A stretch of 34,368 nucleotides of DNA, taken from NCBI GenBank assembly GCA_004322465.1, contig SCVO01000067.1, positions 1 to 34,368 on the forward strand, given 5' to 3'. This DNA comes from Candidatus Nitrosotenuis sp. Its GTDB lineage: Archaea > Thermoproteota > Nitrososphaeria > Nitrososphaerales > Nitrosopumilaceae. The notes below the pieces were generated by a model that was given only the letters and a program-made list of their open reading frames with translations, had not been told where the DNA came from and made no database searches. Of this stretch, positions 7,392-14,673 are shown piece by piece. The translations under genes and the position numbers were made by a program. Position 1 is the first letter of the stretch. The number at the start of each line of letters is the position of its first letter.

Positions 7392-8579
7392 TTATTCTAT
7401 AATTGAAAGCAGTTTTTCGAGCTTCTCCGGATTCTCCCGGATTTTTTGCAGGAGTGTTTCCATGCTGGATCTTTTCAGTGACATTTCCACCGCGTCGCTA
7501 TCGTTTAATGGAAAGGCGCACCTGTTGCAGTACATCGCGTCCCTGGAATTCTCGAACTCGCACCGCCTGCATCTCTTGGACAGTTCCACCTTCTGCTCCA
7601 TCTTCTGGATCTTGCTCTCGTCGACGGGATGGTTCATCAGCCTCATGGACTCGACCTGTATCTTCGGGATGATGGATGACGACAGGTGCTCGTAGACCCT
7701 TGCCATCTTGGACCCCGGCGTCCAGTGGTGCTTGTATTTCCTGTAGGATTCCGGCAGGCCCAGCTCGGAATCGTAGGAGCAGGACACGTGCTTCAGCAGG
7801 TGCGGCCAGACCCTCTTCTTGATCCCTGCCCTCCTGACGCATTTCTTGAAGGTCTGATAAGCGGAGGCGTATGACATCTGAATCGGTTTCTCCCTGTCCC
7901 GGAGGGGCCACAGGGGGGCAGTGGGGTCATCGCGAAACGGGTGTATGTTGAGCCACATCGCGAGCGTCTTCGCCGACCAAGTGAGTATAAGCGGAGCCTT
8001 GCCCGTCTTGCCGTCGGATTGGAGGACTGCGCCGATGTCGGTCAACTCCACCTCTCCGATCCTGACCGTGAGGATCTCGCCGATCCTGCAACCCGCGTCG
8101 AGGGTGCACTGGAAGAGCGCCCTGTCCCTGAGGTTCGTCGCCATCTCTGTTATCCTGACGCATTCGTCGTATGATATCAGGTCGCTTTCCGTCACCGATA
8201 TCGGCGGGACGCGCTTCATCTTTATCCACTTGACCTCGGGCGGGTAGTCCGAGCCTTGGAGCCCCCTCATCCACCTGTAGAACGTCTTGAGTATCTTCCA
8301 GTGCCTGTTTGCCGTGCTCGGGTGCTTGCATCTCCTGTCGACCTCGAAGACCAAGTTCTCGATGTCCTTGATGGTGGCCCTCTCGTACTTTTTGCCCAAA
8401 ATCGCGGACATGCTGTTGAGGCGGTTCAGCTCGTTGAACAGCGTGGCACTGGCCACCTGCCCGAAGCGGACTCGGTAGTACCTAGTCAAGATGTCCCGGT
8501 TGTGCCTGTCGGCGTTGATCTTGGCTATCTCTTTCTCTATCTTTTCCTTCAGCGGATAGATCAATTCTGCCCTGCTCAT
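7392..8579 (-). CDS. Tyrosine recombinase 1 with C-terminal zinc ribbon
   Basis: A site-specific integrase of about 395 residues. Order: N-terminal SAM-like core-binding domain (ATIKDIENLVFEVDRRCKHP; ILKTFYRWMRG), catalytic domain, and a C-terminal zinc ribbon (CRRCEFENSRDAMYCNRC). Catalytic boxes: arginine in AGCRIGEILTVR, lysine in the beta-hairpin SDGKTGKAP, box II reading PHLLKHVS (HxxK where HxxR is usual), a later HHW, and the nucleophile Tyr in ARVYEHLS. ATG at 8577-8579 has GGTGG a few bases upstream; the ORF can extend to a GTG at 8588. Third positions are strongly GC-rich, unlike the AT-rich cassette downstream. It is homologous over much of its length to integrase 2 at 33007-34215. 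No tRNA lies beside it. Confidence 0.88.
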   Translation of the reverse strand: MSRAELIYPLKEKIEKEIAKINADRHNRDILTRYYRVRFGQVASATLFNELNRLNSMSAILGKKYERATIKDIENLVFEVDRRCKHPSTANRHWKILKTFYRWMRGLQGSDYPPEVKWIKMKRVPPISVTESDLISYDECVRITEMATNLRDRALFQCTLDAGCRIGEILTVRIGEVELTDIGAVLQSDGKTGKAPLILTWSAKTLAMWLNIHPFRDDPTAPLWPLRDREKPIQMSYASAYQTFKKCVRRAGIKKRVWPHLLKHVSCSYDSELGLPESYRKYKHHWTPGSKMARVYEHLSSSIIPKIQVESMRLMNHPVDESKIQKMEQKVELSKRCRRCEFENSRDAMYCNRCAFPLNDSDAVEMSLKRSSMETLLQKIRENPEKLEKLLSIIE

Positions 8580-8625
8580 TACAGCCACCTGTAGTCGGCA
8601 GATAAACTGGTTTACGGGGATAGCG

Positions 8626-8644
8626 TTCCGCTACCATTCCGCTA
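8626..8644 (+). repeat. Direct repeats TTCCGCTA upstream of integrase 1
   Basis: TTCCGCTA occurs at 8626-8633 and 8637-8644, an 11-base period that puts both on the same DNA face. A third copy is at 6093-6100, just upstream of cdc6. They could be integrase arm sites or sites for a shared regulator or initiator. The rest of the 8589-8833 gap shows no gene. Confidence 0.35.
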
Positions 8645-8833
8645 GACGGTCGGTAGGACTATTAATTCCAAGTTCAGCGTCCAGGAGGAAGCCTGACTTT
8701 GAAATCAATAGTACTGCCAGATTACCTGCTATTTTCTATCCTTCTATTGGATTTCAGTTAAGAAATAGCTAACGGTTGTAACGGAATTACATACGCGTAA
8801 CTGAGATGACACACCACTCACAGAGAATTTAGA

Positions 8834-8959
8834 ATGCGCGGATTTTGCTCTCGGTGCAAGGAGCACAGGGGTGAGGGGGAGGAGTGGGGTATCCACTGCT
8901 GGGAGAACTTTCCGATGTGCGACAAGTGCGGCTCGTTCGTCGATCTGGAGGACTACTGA
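8834..8959 (+). CDS. Zinc-ribbon miniprotein (41 aa)
   Basis: A 41-residue Cys/His-rich protein starting MRGFCSRCKEHRGEGEEWGI and continuing with HCWENFPMCDKCGSFVDLED. The CxxC…H…C…CxxC spacing suggests one treble-clef or zinc-ribbon unit. It opens a plus-strand operon, and its stop overlaps the next start by one base (TGATG at 8957-8961). The tight coupling with two more zinc proteins and an ATPase argues that it is real despite its size. It might act as an adaptor in protein-protein or DNA contacts of the ATPase machine. No enzymatic role is visible. Confidence 0.6.
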   Translation: MRGFCSRCKEHRGEGEEWGIHCWENFPMCDKCGSFVDLEDY

Positions 8960-9138
8960 TGGACGACGAGTTCGAAGCGGTGGTCTTGTCCTGCGGACAC
9001 TCGATTAACTCACACTCCGGCCTCGGGGTTTGCAGCAAGTGCAAGATGAAGCATTGCGGCAAATGTTTGCAACTGCTTGACGACCGTCTTCTGTGTTCGA
9101 GATGCTTCGAGGAAAAAATGGGTGATGCGAGTGAATGA
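8959..9138 (+). CDS. Zinc-finger miniprotein (59 aa)
   Basis: Start ATG 8959 (MDDEFEAVVLSCGHSINSHS), chosen because it overlaps the previous stop. The protein carries SCGHS, then VCSKCKMKHCGKCLQLL and LCSRCFEEK. Its eight Cys/His ligands can make two zinc sites, in a cross-brace order reminiscent of RING/B-box treble clefs. This is pattern reading; the family is not confirmed. The stop overlaps the following zinc-finger gene by about 14 bases. Confidence 0.6.
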   Translation: MDDEFEAVVLSCGHSINSHSGLGVCSKCKMKHCGKCLQLLDDRLLCSRCFEEKMGDASE

Positions 9139-9355
9139 GCTCTGGCAGTGCAGAGTTTGCAGATCCCTGGTGACCAGAGACCAGATAGACGGAATCTGCA
9201 AGACCTGCAAGAACCACACCTGCATACACTGCAAGCGGGTCTGCGACAGATGCCAGGAAATCTGCTGCATGATGCACATGGAGGCAAAGATCGTCATGCG
9301 GAACCAGCAGCCCTACGTGCACCGGCTGTGCTGGATCTGCAAGGGGGTCTGGTAG
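9125..9355 (+). CDS. Cys-rich RING-like zinc-finger protein (76 aa)
   Basis: A 76-residue protein from the ATG at 9125 (MRVNELWQCRVCRSLVTRDQ). Cys/His pairs follow: GICKTCKNHTCIHCKRVCDR, then CQEICCMMHMEAK and HRLCWICKGVW. The pattern of six CxxC-type knuckles over about 65 residues suggests two or three zinc ions in treble-clef modules. The gene overlaps the upstream one and its TAG is immediately followed by the ATG of the HerA-like ATPase, so the products are likely to work together. Given the ubiquitin-like operon 3 kb downstream, a RING-type E3 function is imaginable, but nothing in the sequence proves it; a structural adaptor is equally likely. Confidence 0.62.
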   Translation: MRVNELWQCRVCRSLVTRDQIDGICKTCKNHTCIHCKRVCDRCQEICCMMHMEAKIVMRNQQPYVHRLCWICKGVW

Positions 9356-11128
9356 ATGAACTGGGTCTGTCTGTGCGGCAATTTCGTGCGCGACAGGCGG
9401 TTCTGCCCGAGGTGCAAGTACGTCAGATTCAGGCTCGACAACTCACCGATTCTCGACTATTGGGGCCTCAAAGTAGGTTCACTGTCAAACGGACTTCCAT
9501 TCAACTTTCCATTGCACCTCCTCTCAACACACACTCTTGTAGTTGGCCAGACTGGGACCGGAAAATCGAGATTTGCGATGAATCTCACAGTCAAAGCCGA
9601 GACATATCCTACAACTCACGGAATCAAGCTTCTGGTGGTTGACGTCGAGGGCGAGTGGAAAAACATCATCCCGAAGCTGAAAGGCAAGACGGAATATTTC
9701 GCAGTTGACAAGAACCTGAAAATCAACCCGTTCGATCTCGGCGACCCGGCACTGATCAGGGAGCTGATGAGGGAGACGGTCTTCAAAGGGATCGAAAAAG
9801 AATACATGGACTTGTCGGCACAGATGAACTTTGTCTTGCAGGAGACGATCAGCGAGAGCCATAGCATCGAGGAACTGATCCGAAACATCAAGTCATACGA
9901 CAGACAGAAGCTGACCGCGCTAGACAAGACAAAGACCGCATTGCTAGTCAGACTGGATCCTTTCATGCGCTCTCCGCTGAAGGAAATTTTTCTGTGCAAA
10001 AAATCAAATCCAGACTTTACAAATCTTGACGAGCAGAACATAGTAATCGACCTCCACGCACTTGACTCACTCGTGGCGTATGGCAGCGAGGTCAGGCTGA
10101 TCTACAACACCGTTACGACCTACTATCTTAGAAAGATGCTGAATCGTGGAACCTGCGACTGGGTCTCCAATCTGTTCATAGCAGACGAGGCACAGTTGCT
10201 GGTTCCCAAGATTCTCCATAAAATTGTCGTAACGGAATCTTGGCCGGCAACTGAATTTGCAACTAGGTTGAGAAAGCGCGGTTGCGGCCTTGTACTGATT
10301 ACACAATCTCCGTCCAACATTGAAAAGGACATCGTCAAGAACACCGGCACGAAGATAGCCTTTAGGCTTCAGCACCAGGAAGACATCAAGATCATAGCGG
10401 AATCCTCCGGATTTGCGGATCAGACGGAATACGAGTACCTTGCAGACAGAATTGTGAGGCTGCAAAGGAAGGAGGCGGTAGTCTCGACACTTGGATGCGA
10501 GCCTTTTCTCATGACTTCTGATGACTTTACGGTCTCGGGTTTTGACGCTGAGACAGAGGAGATTCAGGAGAACTTGGAAGAGGCGGTGGAAGATGATGAT
10601 GACAAGACTTTCCTTGAAAGCATAGTCAACGAGCCGTTCCTATCCGTCACGGAGAGGCGCGTAAAACTCGGGTGGGACGACAAAAAGTACACGAAGATTG
10701 TTGACGGGCTGTGCCAGAAAAAGAGGATAGAGATCGTCAGGGTGAGGCTTGGCAGGGGCTCGCCCAGGATACTGTACCAGAGACCAGGGACGGTGCCGAG
10801 CGTCAAGCACGAGTTCTATGTCGACTGGCTAGCGGAAAGTCTCACCGCAAAGGGATATCAAATAAGAAAAAACAAGGATGGTCCAGACATAGAAGTGCTG
10901 GATTGCAGCACGGTGATTGAAGTGGAGCTTGGGACATCAAACATTTCCGGCAACCTGAAAAGGAACATCCAGAAATTCGACAGAGTGATTGTCTGCTCTG
11001 ACGATTCCAAGCTCATTGAAGCCCTCTCTGCCAAAACGAAGGGTAAACAGATTTTGTTTCTGCCAATCCAAAAAGTTCCAGCCGCGTTTGAAAAGATGCG
11101 AGCTGGAACGGATTTGGTGAATACATGA
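9356..11128 (+). CDS. HerA/VirB4-like ATPase 1 with zinc ribbon and nuclease-like C-terminus
   Basis: A 590-residue DNA-pumping ATPase candidate. Residues 1-25 hold a zinc ribbon (CLCGNFVRDRRFCPRC). The P-loop VGQTGTGKSRF is at about 63-73, Walker B LFIADEAQLL near 273-282 and a polar sensor LITQSPS near 313-319, the order typical of the FtsK/HerA/VirB4 superfamily. A linker with acidic EDDDD and a winged-helix-like part (SVTERRVKLGWDDKKYTKIV) follows. The last 100 residues resemble a PD-(D/E)xK nuclease core: GPDIEVLDCSTVIEVELGTS, with D511 and E522-x-E524 where ExK is usual. ATPase 2 at 29882 has the same C-terminal domain. It follows three zinc-finger genes with no gap. Likely roles are DNA translocation in transfer, segregation or end processing. 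Confidence 0.82.
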   Translation: MNWVCLCGNFVRDRRFCPRCKYVRFRLDNSPILDYWGLKVGSLSNGLPFNFPLHLLSTHTLVVGQTGTGKSRFAMNLTVKAETYPTTHGIKLLVVDVEGEWKNIIPKLKGKTEYFAVDKNLKINPFDLGDPALIRELMRETVFKGIEKEYMDLSAQMNFVLQETISESHSIEELIRNIKSYDRQKLTALDKTKTALLVRLDPFMRSPLKEIFLCKKSNPDFTNLDEQNIVIDLHALDSLVAYGSEVRLIYNTVTTYYLRKMLNRGTCDWVSNLFIADEAQLLVPKILHKIVVTESWPATEFATRLRKRGCGLVLITQSPSNIEKDIVKNTGTKIAFRLQHQEDIKIIAESSGFADQTEYEYLADRIVRLQRKEAVVSTLGCEPFLMTSDDFTVSGFDAETEEIQENLEEAVEDDDDKTFLESIVNEPFLSVTERRVKLGWDDKKYTKIVDGLCQKKRIEIVRVRLGRGSPRILYQRPGTVPSVKHEFYVDWLAESLTAKGYQIRKNKDGPDIEVLDCSTVIEVELGTSNISGNLKRNIQKFDRVIVCSDDSKLIEALSAKTKGKQILFLPIQKVPAAFEKMRAGTDLVNT

Positions 11129-11143
11129 TAATGAGGTGAGCAT

Positions 11144-11449
11144 GTGGGAGATGAAATACCGAAACTGTACGACACAGAGGACATACCGGCCGAGAAGAAG
11201 ATAATCTATCAAAAGTGGGAGATACCGGAGATAGGGTTCTACTGGCTGATAGCGGAGCACGACAGGAAGGAGAACATCGCGTATGGGTACGCGAACCTGA
11301 ACGACGACCAGTTTGCGGAGTGGGGCTACATCAGCATAGACGAGCTCATCGAGAACAACGCCTCCTTCTGCCTGGACTGGAAGCCCTGTCCGTTTGAGGA
11401 GGCCCAGAAGATAATCAGGCAGTACAGGAGGGACTGGAATCGAGGATGA
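11144..11449 (+). CDS. DUF2958-like mobile-element protein
   Basis: A 101-residue protein starting GTG 11144 (GDEIPKLYDTEDIPAEKKII), with GAGGTGAG a few bases upstream. The pattern of IPKLY, acidic E/D-P-x-E, YWLIAEHD, EWGYISIDEL and LDWKPCPFEEA matches my memory of DUF2958, a small domain common on plasmids, phages and conjugative elements; no function is established. It lies 15 bases after ATPase 1 and overlaps the next frame, so it belongs to the backbone operon. Confidence 0.65.
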   Translation: MGDEIPKLYDTEDIPAEKKIIYQKWEIPEIGFYWLIAEHDRKENIAYGYANLNDDQFAEWGYISIDELIENNASFCLDWKPCPFEEAQKIIRQYRRDWNRG

Positions 11450-11858
11450 CGACGGGTTTGCGGACGACTTTGGGGTCAACATTCCCACAGGCGGTTCAAA
11501 GAGAGGCGAGTCTCTCTATGACGGCTATCTTGTGGACGATCATGGAAAGGTAGTGGGCGAGGCAAGGGAATACGACCCGTATTCCAAGTTTGGCCACATA
11601 ATGCTGTATGAGATTGATTCATTTGGTTACGTGCCGGGATTCATCAAGACGGGCCTGCGATTGATGTCAGAAGAGGACTTGATGTCGGACAAGAAACTCA
11701 GAAAGTCGCTGGAGTCTGCAAAATACGAGACCTGGAAGAGACATCACATCGTAAATCTGATTGCGGAATATGATCAGATGTGCAAGAATAGGAAATTCTT
11801 TGAGACGTTCTGCAAAAGAATTTACGAAAGCAATCAAGAGAAAAATAATTCATTGTAG
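11439..11858 (+). CDS. Acidic hypothetical protein, apparent ATC start
   Basis: An unrecognised protein. From GTG 11532 the frame encodes 108 residues, but the upstream in-frame sequence (IEDDDGFADDFGVNIPTGGS, then KRGESLYDGYLV) looks coding and lacks ATG, GTG or TTG. AGGAGG at 11426-11431 lies seven bases before ATC 11439-11441, so initiation at ATC, or a frame change from the upstream DUF2958-like gene, is plausible. Without it about 31 residues are lost. The protein has a mixed alpha/beta start (KVVGEAREYDPYSKFGHIML) and a basic C-terminus (KFFETFCKRIYE). It is the last gene of the plus-strand operon and converges on the CARF-HTH gene. It could be an adaptor or accessory protein; no family recognised. 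Confidence 0.55.
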   Translation: MEDDDGFADDFGVNIPTGGSKRGESLYDGYLVDDHGKVVGEAREYDPYSKFGHIMLYEIDSFGYVPGFIKTGLRLMSEEDLMSDKKLRKSLESAKYETWKRHHIVNLIAEYDQMCKNRKFFETFCKRIYESNQEKNNSL

Positions 11859-11864
11859 GAATTG

Positions 11865-11880
11865 ATTTTTATTTTTTGTT
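11865..11880 (+). terminator. T-tract terminator at convergent gene ends
   Basis: The run TTTTTATTTTTTGTT follows the stop at 11856-11858 within seven bases and overlaps the 3' end of the minus-strand gene. It suits archaeal T-tract termination of the plus-strand operon. Confidence 0.5.
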
Positions 11881-12612
11881 ATCAATGCCAAATATCTTCA
11901 GGGCCGTTTGTCCTTTTTCAGTAATTGACACTTCGCTTCTTCTTCCACTGGATTCGATTGTTACAAAATTCCAAATTTTTTCCATCGGGTCTAGTATTGC
12001 ACGAAGCTGACTATGCTTTGCTGCGTCAGTCAAACGAGTTACACTTTCGTCTTTGATCTTGATTATTTCTCCGTCTTCAAGTTTTTCTATAATGTGTGAC
12101 TTTCTCATTTTTCCACCAGCTTCATCTAACAGAGATAAAACCAGCATCTCCTCTTTGTTTGGCTTTCTTATGCCGTATGTAGGAAGAATCTCAGAGTCCA
12201 AGACCTGTTCGGTTGGCAGTTCCATGTGCTTTGTTTCTGGATATCGAACGGGGGCGTAATACGGTGTGGCATTCCATAGCATTGATGAGAGCATACCTGC
12301 TATGGCAGTGATCTTGGTTCCAGTAGACACGTTGACGTACATGTGGTTTCCCTTTTCGCTCAAGATTATCTCTCGGAATTTCTTTATGCAATCGTAAAGA
12401 TCCCAGATGTCGATAAAGACCTCCTCGACTTTGATGTGTTTGTACTTCTGGGATAGCTCTTTTTTGATCCTACTGTAGTATGTGGATGCGTTGTCGTCGC
12501 GTTCATAAGTAATGAGGTAAACCTTATCTGCCTGCATACGTATCAGTGGTTCTGTGACCCGGAAAATCTCGTATCCAACAGGCGCAATGTGTACCCTCAG
12601 ATTTGCTGACAT
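11869..12612 (-). CDS. CARF-domain winged-helix regulator (HFX_2341/Csa3-like)
   Basis: About 247 residues from ATG 12610-12612 (MSANLRVHIAPVGYEIFRVT). The N-terminal half is a Rossmann-like CARF fold: first strand RVHIAPVG, then MQADKVYLITYERD and the ligand-loop signature YVNVSTGTKITAIAGM. CARF domains bind cyclic oligoadenylates or related nucleotides. The C-terminal half is a winged helix (EMLVLSLLDEAGGKMRKSHI; LTDAAKHSQLRAIL; VSITEKGQTALKIF). The family is that of archaeal HFX_2341-type regulators (DUF6293), related to Csa3. No CRISPR array or cas gene is in the window. It is divergent from the ubiquitin-like operon, with a 90-base shared region holding tandem repeats, so it most simply senses a nucleotide signal and controls that operon and itself. 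That link is inference. Confidence 0.78.
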   Translation of the reverse strand: MSANLRVHIAPVGYEIFRVTEPLIRMQADKVYLITYERDDNASTYYSRIKKELSQKYKHIKVEEVFIDIWDLYDCIKKFREIILSEKGNHMYVNVSTGTKITAIAGMLSSMLWNATPYYAPVRYPETKHMELPTEQVLDSEILPTYGIRKPNKEEMLVLSLLDEAGGKMRKSHIIEKLEDGEIIKIKDESVTRLTDAAKHSQLRAILDPMEKIWNFVTIESSGRRSEVSITEKGQTALKIFGIDNKK

Positions 12613-12632
12613 ACCTAACATTCTTTAGCAAG

Positions 12633-12650
12633 TTAACTTTATTAACTTTA
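12633..12650. promoter_or_regulatory. Tandem TTAACTTTA repeats between CARF-HTH and Ub-like operon
   Basis: Two perfect head-to-tail copies of TTAACTTTA (12633-12641, 12642-12650) lie in the short divergent intergenic region. They are well placed to act as an operator for the winged-helix regulator. A TATA-like stretch, CTTAAGTATT near 12664-12674, is about 30 bases before the ATG at 12703. Confidence 0.45.
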
Positions 12651-12702
12651 TTTTGGTAAATAGACTTAAGTATTCTAGGCACGAATAAACTTCAGTGATT
12701 AA

Positions 12703-12945
12703 ATGAGCGACGAAAAAACAAAACCGCATGAGAGGGTAATCCATGTCAACAAGAAAGAATTCAAGGTTACCGCAGACAGCCTCACCGGCAGACAAATACT
12801 AGAACTGGCAGGATACGACGTAAACCAATACGACCTCTTCCTAGTGCATGGCCAAAACAGTCAGAAGATAGAGCCAGACCAGAAAGTCGACATCCAAAAC
12901 GGAATGCACTTCAATGCAATTCTGAAGAGTGTGCCATATGGATGA
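12703..12945 (+). CDS. Ubiquitin-like (multiubiquitin-type) protein
   Basis: An 80-residue beta-grasp protein. IHVNKKEFKVTADSLTGRQI begins the fold, with an LTGRQILELAGYD helix, YDLFLVHG, a KIEPDQKVDIQNGMHFNAIL strand pair and the end SVPYG. The segments VNKKEF, ILELAG and NGMHFNAIL match the prokaryotic multiubiquitin family (single-domain copy). It ends in a lone glycine, already exposed at the C-terminus, so no proteolytic maturation is needed. A modifier would be adenylated at that Gly by the E1-like partner. It overlaps the E2-like gene by 4 bases (ATGGATGA…). First gene of a four-gene operon. An N-terminal charged extension (SDEKTKPHER) precedes the domain. Confidence 0.75.
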   Translation: MSDEKTKPHERVIHVNKKEFKVTADSLTGRQILELAGYDVNQYDLFLVHGQNSQKIEPDQKVDIQNGMHFNAILKSVPYG

Positions 12946-13331
12946 TACCGGACGAGCTGGTGCAGGACATGCAGGTCCTAAAGGAACAAGGTCTTGAATA
13001 CACGATAACGGAACATGAATCCAAAGTCTATATCGTATTCAAGGACTATCCCCTACCTGTCGGTCTATTCAACATGGAGAAGACTGACTTGATGATTTTT
13101 ACTACACCGCATTATCCCAATGCAGGTTTTGACATGTTCTGGGTCGATGAGAAACTGCTCTTGAAGAACAATGCACCGCCAAAAGCTGGTGACGTGATCG
13201 AACCCCATCTGCAGCGGAATTGGCGTCGATTCAGCTATCACCCGTACAATGGAAAGCCTTGGAACCCGGGGGAGGACAGCGTGATCAGTTTCATGTCATA
13301 TGTTGACCAGAGGTTAAGGAAGGGAGATTAG
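12942..13331 (+). CDS. E2-fold protein (prokaryotic E2 family E-like), no cysteine
   Basis: A 129-residue protein with the pattern of the prokaryotic E2 family E: KDYPLPVGLFNMEKTDLMIF, TTPHYPNAGFDMFWVDEKL and the conserved NWRRFSYHPYNGKPWNPGED, then a C-terminal helix (VISFMSYVDQRLRK). In ubiquitin-like pathways E2 proteins normally take the modifier as a thioester on cysteine. This protein has no cysteine at all, so it cannot form a thioester. It may be a non-catalytic scaffold or adaptor, or use direct transfer from E1. Its conserved His (SYHPYN) and Trp residues would form the remnant site. It lies between the ubiquitin-like and JAB-E1 genes with overlapping start and one-base spacing to the next, as expected for a co-translated complex. 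Confidence 0.72.
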   Translation: MIPDELVQDMQVLKEQGLEYTITEHESKVYIVFKDYPLPVGLFNMEKTDLMIFTTPHYPNAGFDMFWVDEKLLLKNNAPPKAGDVIEPHLQRNWRRFSYHPYNGKPWNPGEDSVISFMSYVDQRLRKGD

Positions 13332-13332
13332 A

Positions 13333-14673
13333 ATGTGGACAGTCGTATTCCCAAAAAAGCTGTATGACGATTTGAACAAGTTTCTGTTCAGTACTAAATA
13401 TGAAAACGGATGTTTTCTTCTGGCAAATTCCTACAAAGCATCTGACAAACCTGTAATGATCATAACAGAAGTGATCAAACCCGATGATGAATCGTGGAAT
13501 CGCAGCGGAGAGCATTCGCTTGAGCCGAGCTCGTCATTCATCAACAAATGCGTCGTCATTGCAGACTCGAAAAATCTCAGCCCAGTGTTTGTACACACGC
13601 ACCCGCACTCGCTACACCCAGCAGGATTTAGCATGATCGACGAGAAGTCAAACAAGAGAATGTTTGCCAATCTCTCTCAGATACTGCCTGACAGGCCGCT
13701 TGCGAGCTTTGTGTTCAGCAGACATGGAATGTGTGGAGTGGTGTTCAACAGTGGAAAAATTCAGAATGTTTCAAGAATAAAGATTTCAGGCAAAGTACTT
13801 GATGGATATGCTGGCGTGGGATTTGATGGAAAGAAGGATTTAGTCGACACCAAATTTGACAGGCAGGTACGTGCACTAGGAGAGCAAAACCAGAAGAAGA
13901 TTCAAGAAATGACCATGACGCTAGTTGGCTCCGGTGGAACTGGCTCTCCATTGGCAGTACAACTTGCCCGCATGGGCGTAAAGAGACTAAGGATTGTGGA
14001 TAAGGACAACATTGATGCAACAAATCTGCCAAGAATCTACGGAGCCAAGGATACCGATGTTGGCAAGAGCAAAGTGGAAGTTCTGAAAAGACACATCGAA
14101 TGTTTCTCTAAAACAAAGGTAGAGGCAATACAGGCGGATGTTACAAAAGACGGTGTGACTTCTAAATTGATAGACTCTGACGTGATCTTTTCCTGCACAG
14201 ATAACCTCACAAGCAGGTCAATCTTGAACGACATTTCAATACAATATCTGATTCCATTGATTGACATAGGTTGTAGAATTCACAAGGACAAGCACGGCGC
14301 AATTGATCAGGCCGTGATGAAGGTACAGGTGGTGACCCCGGATACTGCATGCCTCTGGTGCAGCGGTACACTTGATGGGAAACTGATAATGCAAGAATCA
14401 TTGTCGGATGAGGAAAAGAAAAATCTCGCCAAGGAGGGATATTATGAGAACGTAGACAAACAGCCAAGCATAATTTCAATGACAACCATGGCCGCAAGTA
14501 TGGGGGTAAACAAATTGCTTGCTCTCCTCGGTATTATGGGGGCAGACTATGACTCTCAAACTCAGATAGAGATGAAGGATGAGTTCATGATCAGCTCATC
14601 TCCTGAAATCAAGGACAACTGCGTTTGCCAGAAAAGGAAGGGCTTGGCAGATAGGAGGAGGGTAACGGCTTAG
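13333..14673 (+). CDS. JAB deubiquitinase-E1 (ThiF-like) fusion protein
   Basis: A 446-residue two-domain enzyme. Residues ~1-170: JAB/JAMM metalloprotease domain with E24 (YENGCFLLA), H88-T-H90-P, and S100-M-I-D103 (HTHPHSLHPAGFSMID), a complete zinc set with spacing slightly longer than canonical. Residues ~175-446: E1/ThiF adenylation domain with LVGSGGTGSPLAVQLARMGV (P-loop-like glycine turn near 199-204), RIVDKDNIDATNLPRIY and AKDTDVGKSK, FSCTDN, a candidate catalytic Cys and a zinc knuckle pair C340-LW-C343 with C430-V-C432. E1 would adenylate the C-terminal Gly of the ubiquitin-like protein; JAB would remove it from targets. Such fusions are a hallmark of prokaryotic ubiquitin-like operons. 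It starts one base after the E2 stop. Confidence 0.85.
   Translation: MWTVVFPKKLYDDLNKFLFSTKYENGCFLLANSYKASDKPVMIITEVIKPDDESWNRSGEHSLEPSSSFINKCVVIADSKNLSPVFVHTHPHSLHPAGFSMIDEKSNKRMFANLSQILPDRPLASFVFSRHGMCGVVFNSGKIQNVSRIKISGKVLDGYAGVGFDGKKDLVDTKFDRQVRALGEQNQKKIQEMTMTLVGSGGTGSPLAVQLARMGVKRLRIVDKDNIDATNLPRIYGAKDTDVGKSKVEVLKRHIECFSKTKVEAIQADVTKDGVTSKLIDSDVIFSCTDNLTSRSILNDISIQYLIPLIDIGCRIHKDKHGAIDQAVMKVQVVTPDTACLWCSGTLDGKLIMQESLSDEEKKNLAKEGYYENVDKQPSIISMTTMAASMGVNKLLALLGIMGADYDSQTQIEMKDEFMISSSPEIKDNCVCQKRKGLADRRRVTA

Noticed and set aside
8829-9322. Minus-strand Cys/Ser-rich frames
   Set aside because: Shadows of the zinc-finger genes on the plus strand.
11869-12612. Possible type III/I CRISPR accessory gene
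   Set aside because: CARF-HTH present, but no repeat-spacer array and no cas gene seen in the window, so CRISPR is not called.
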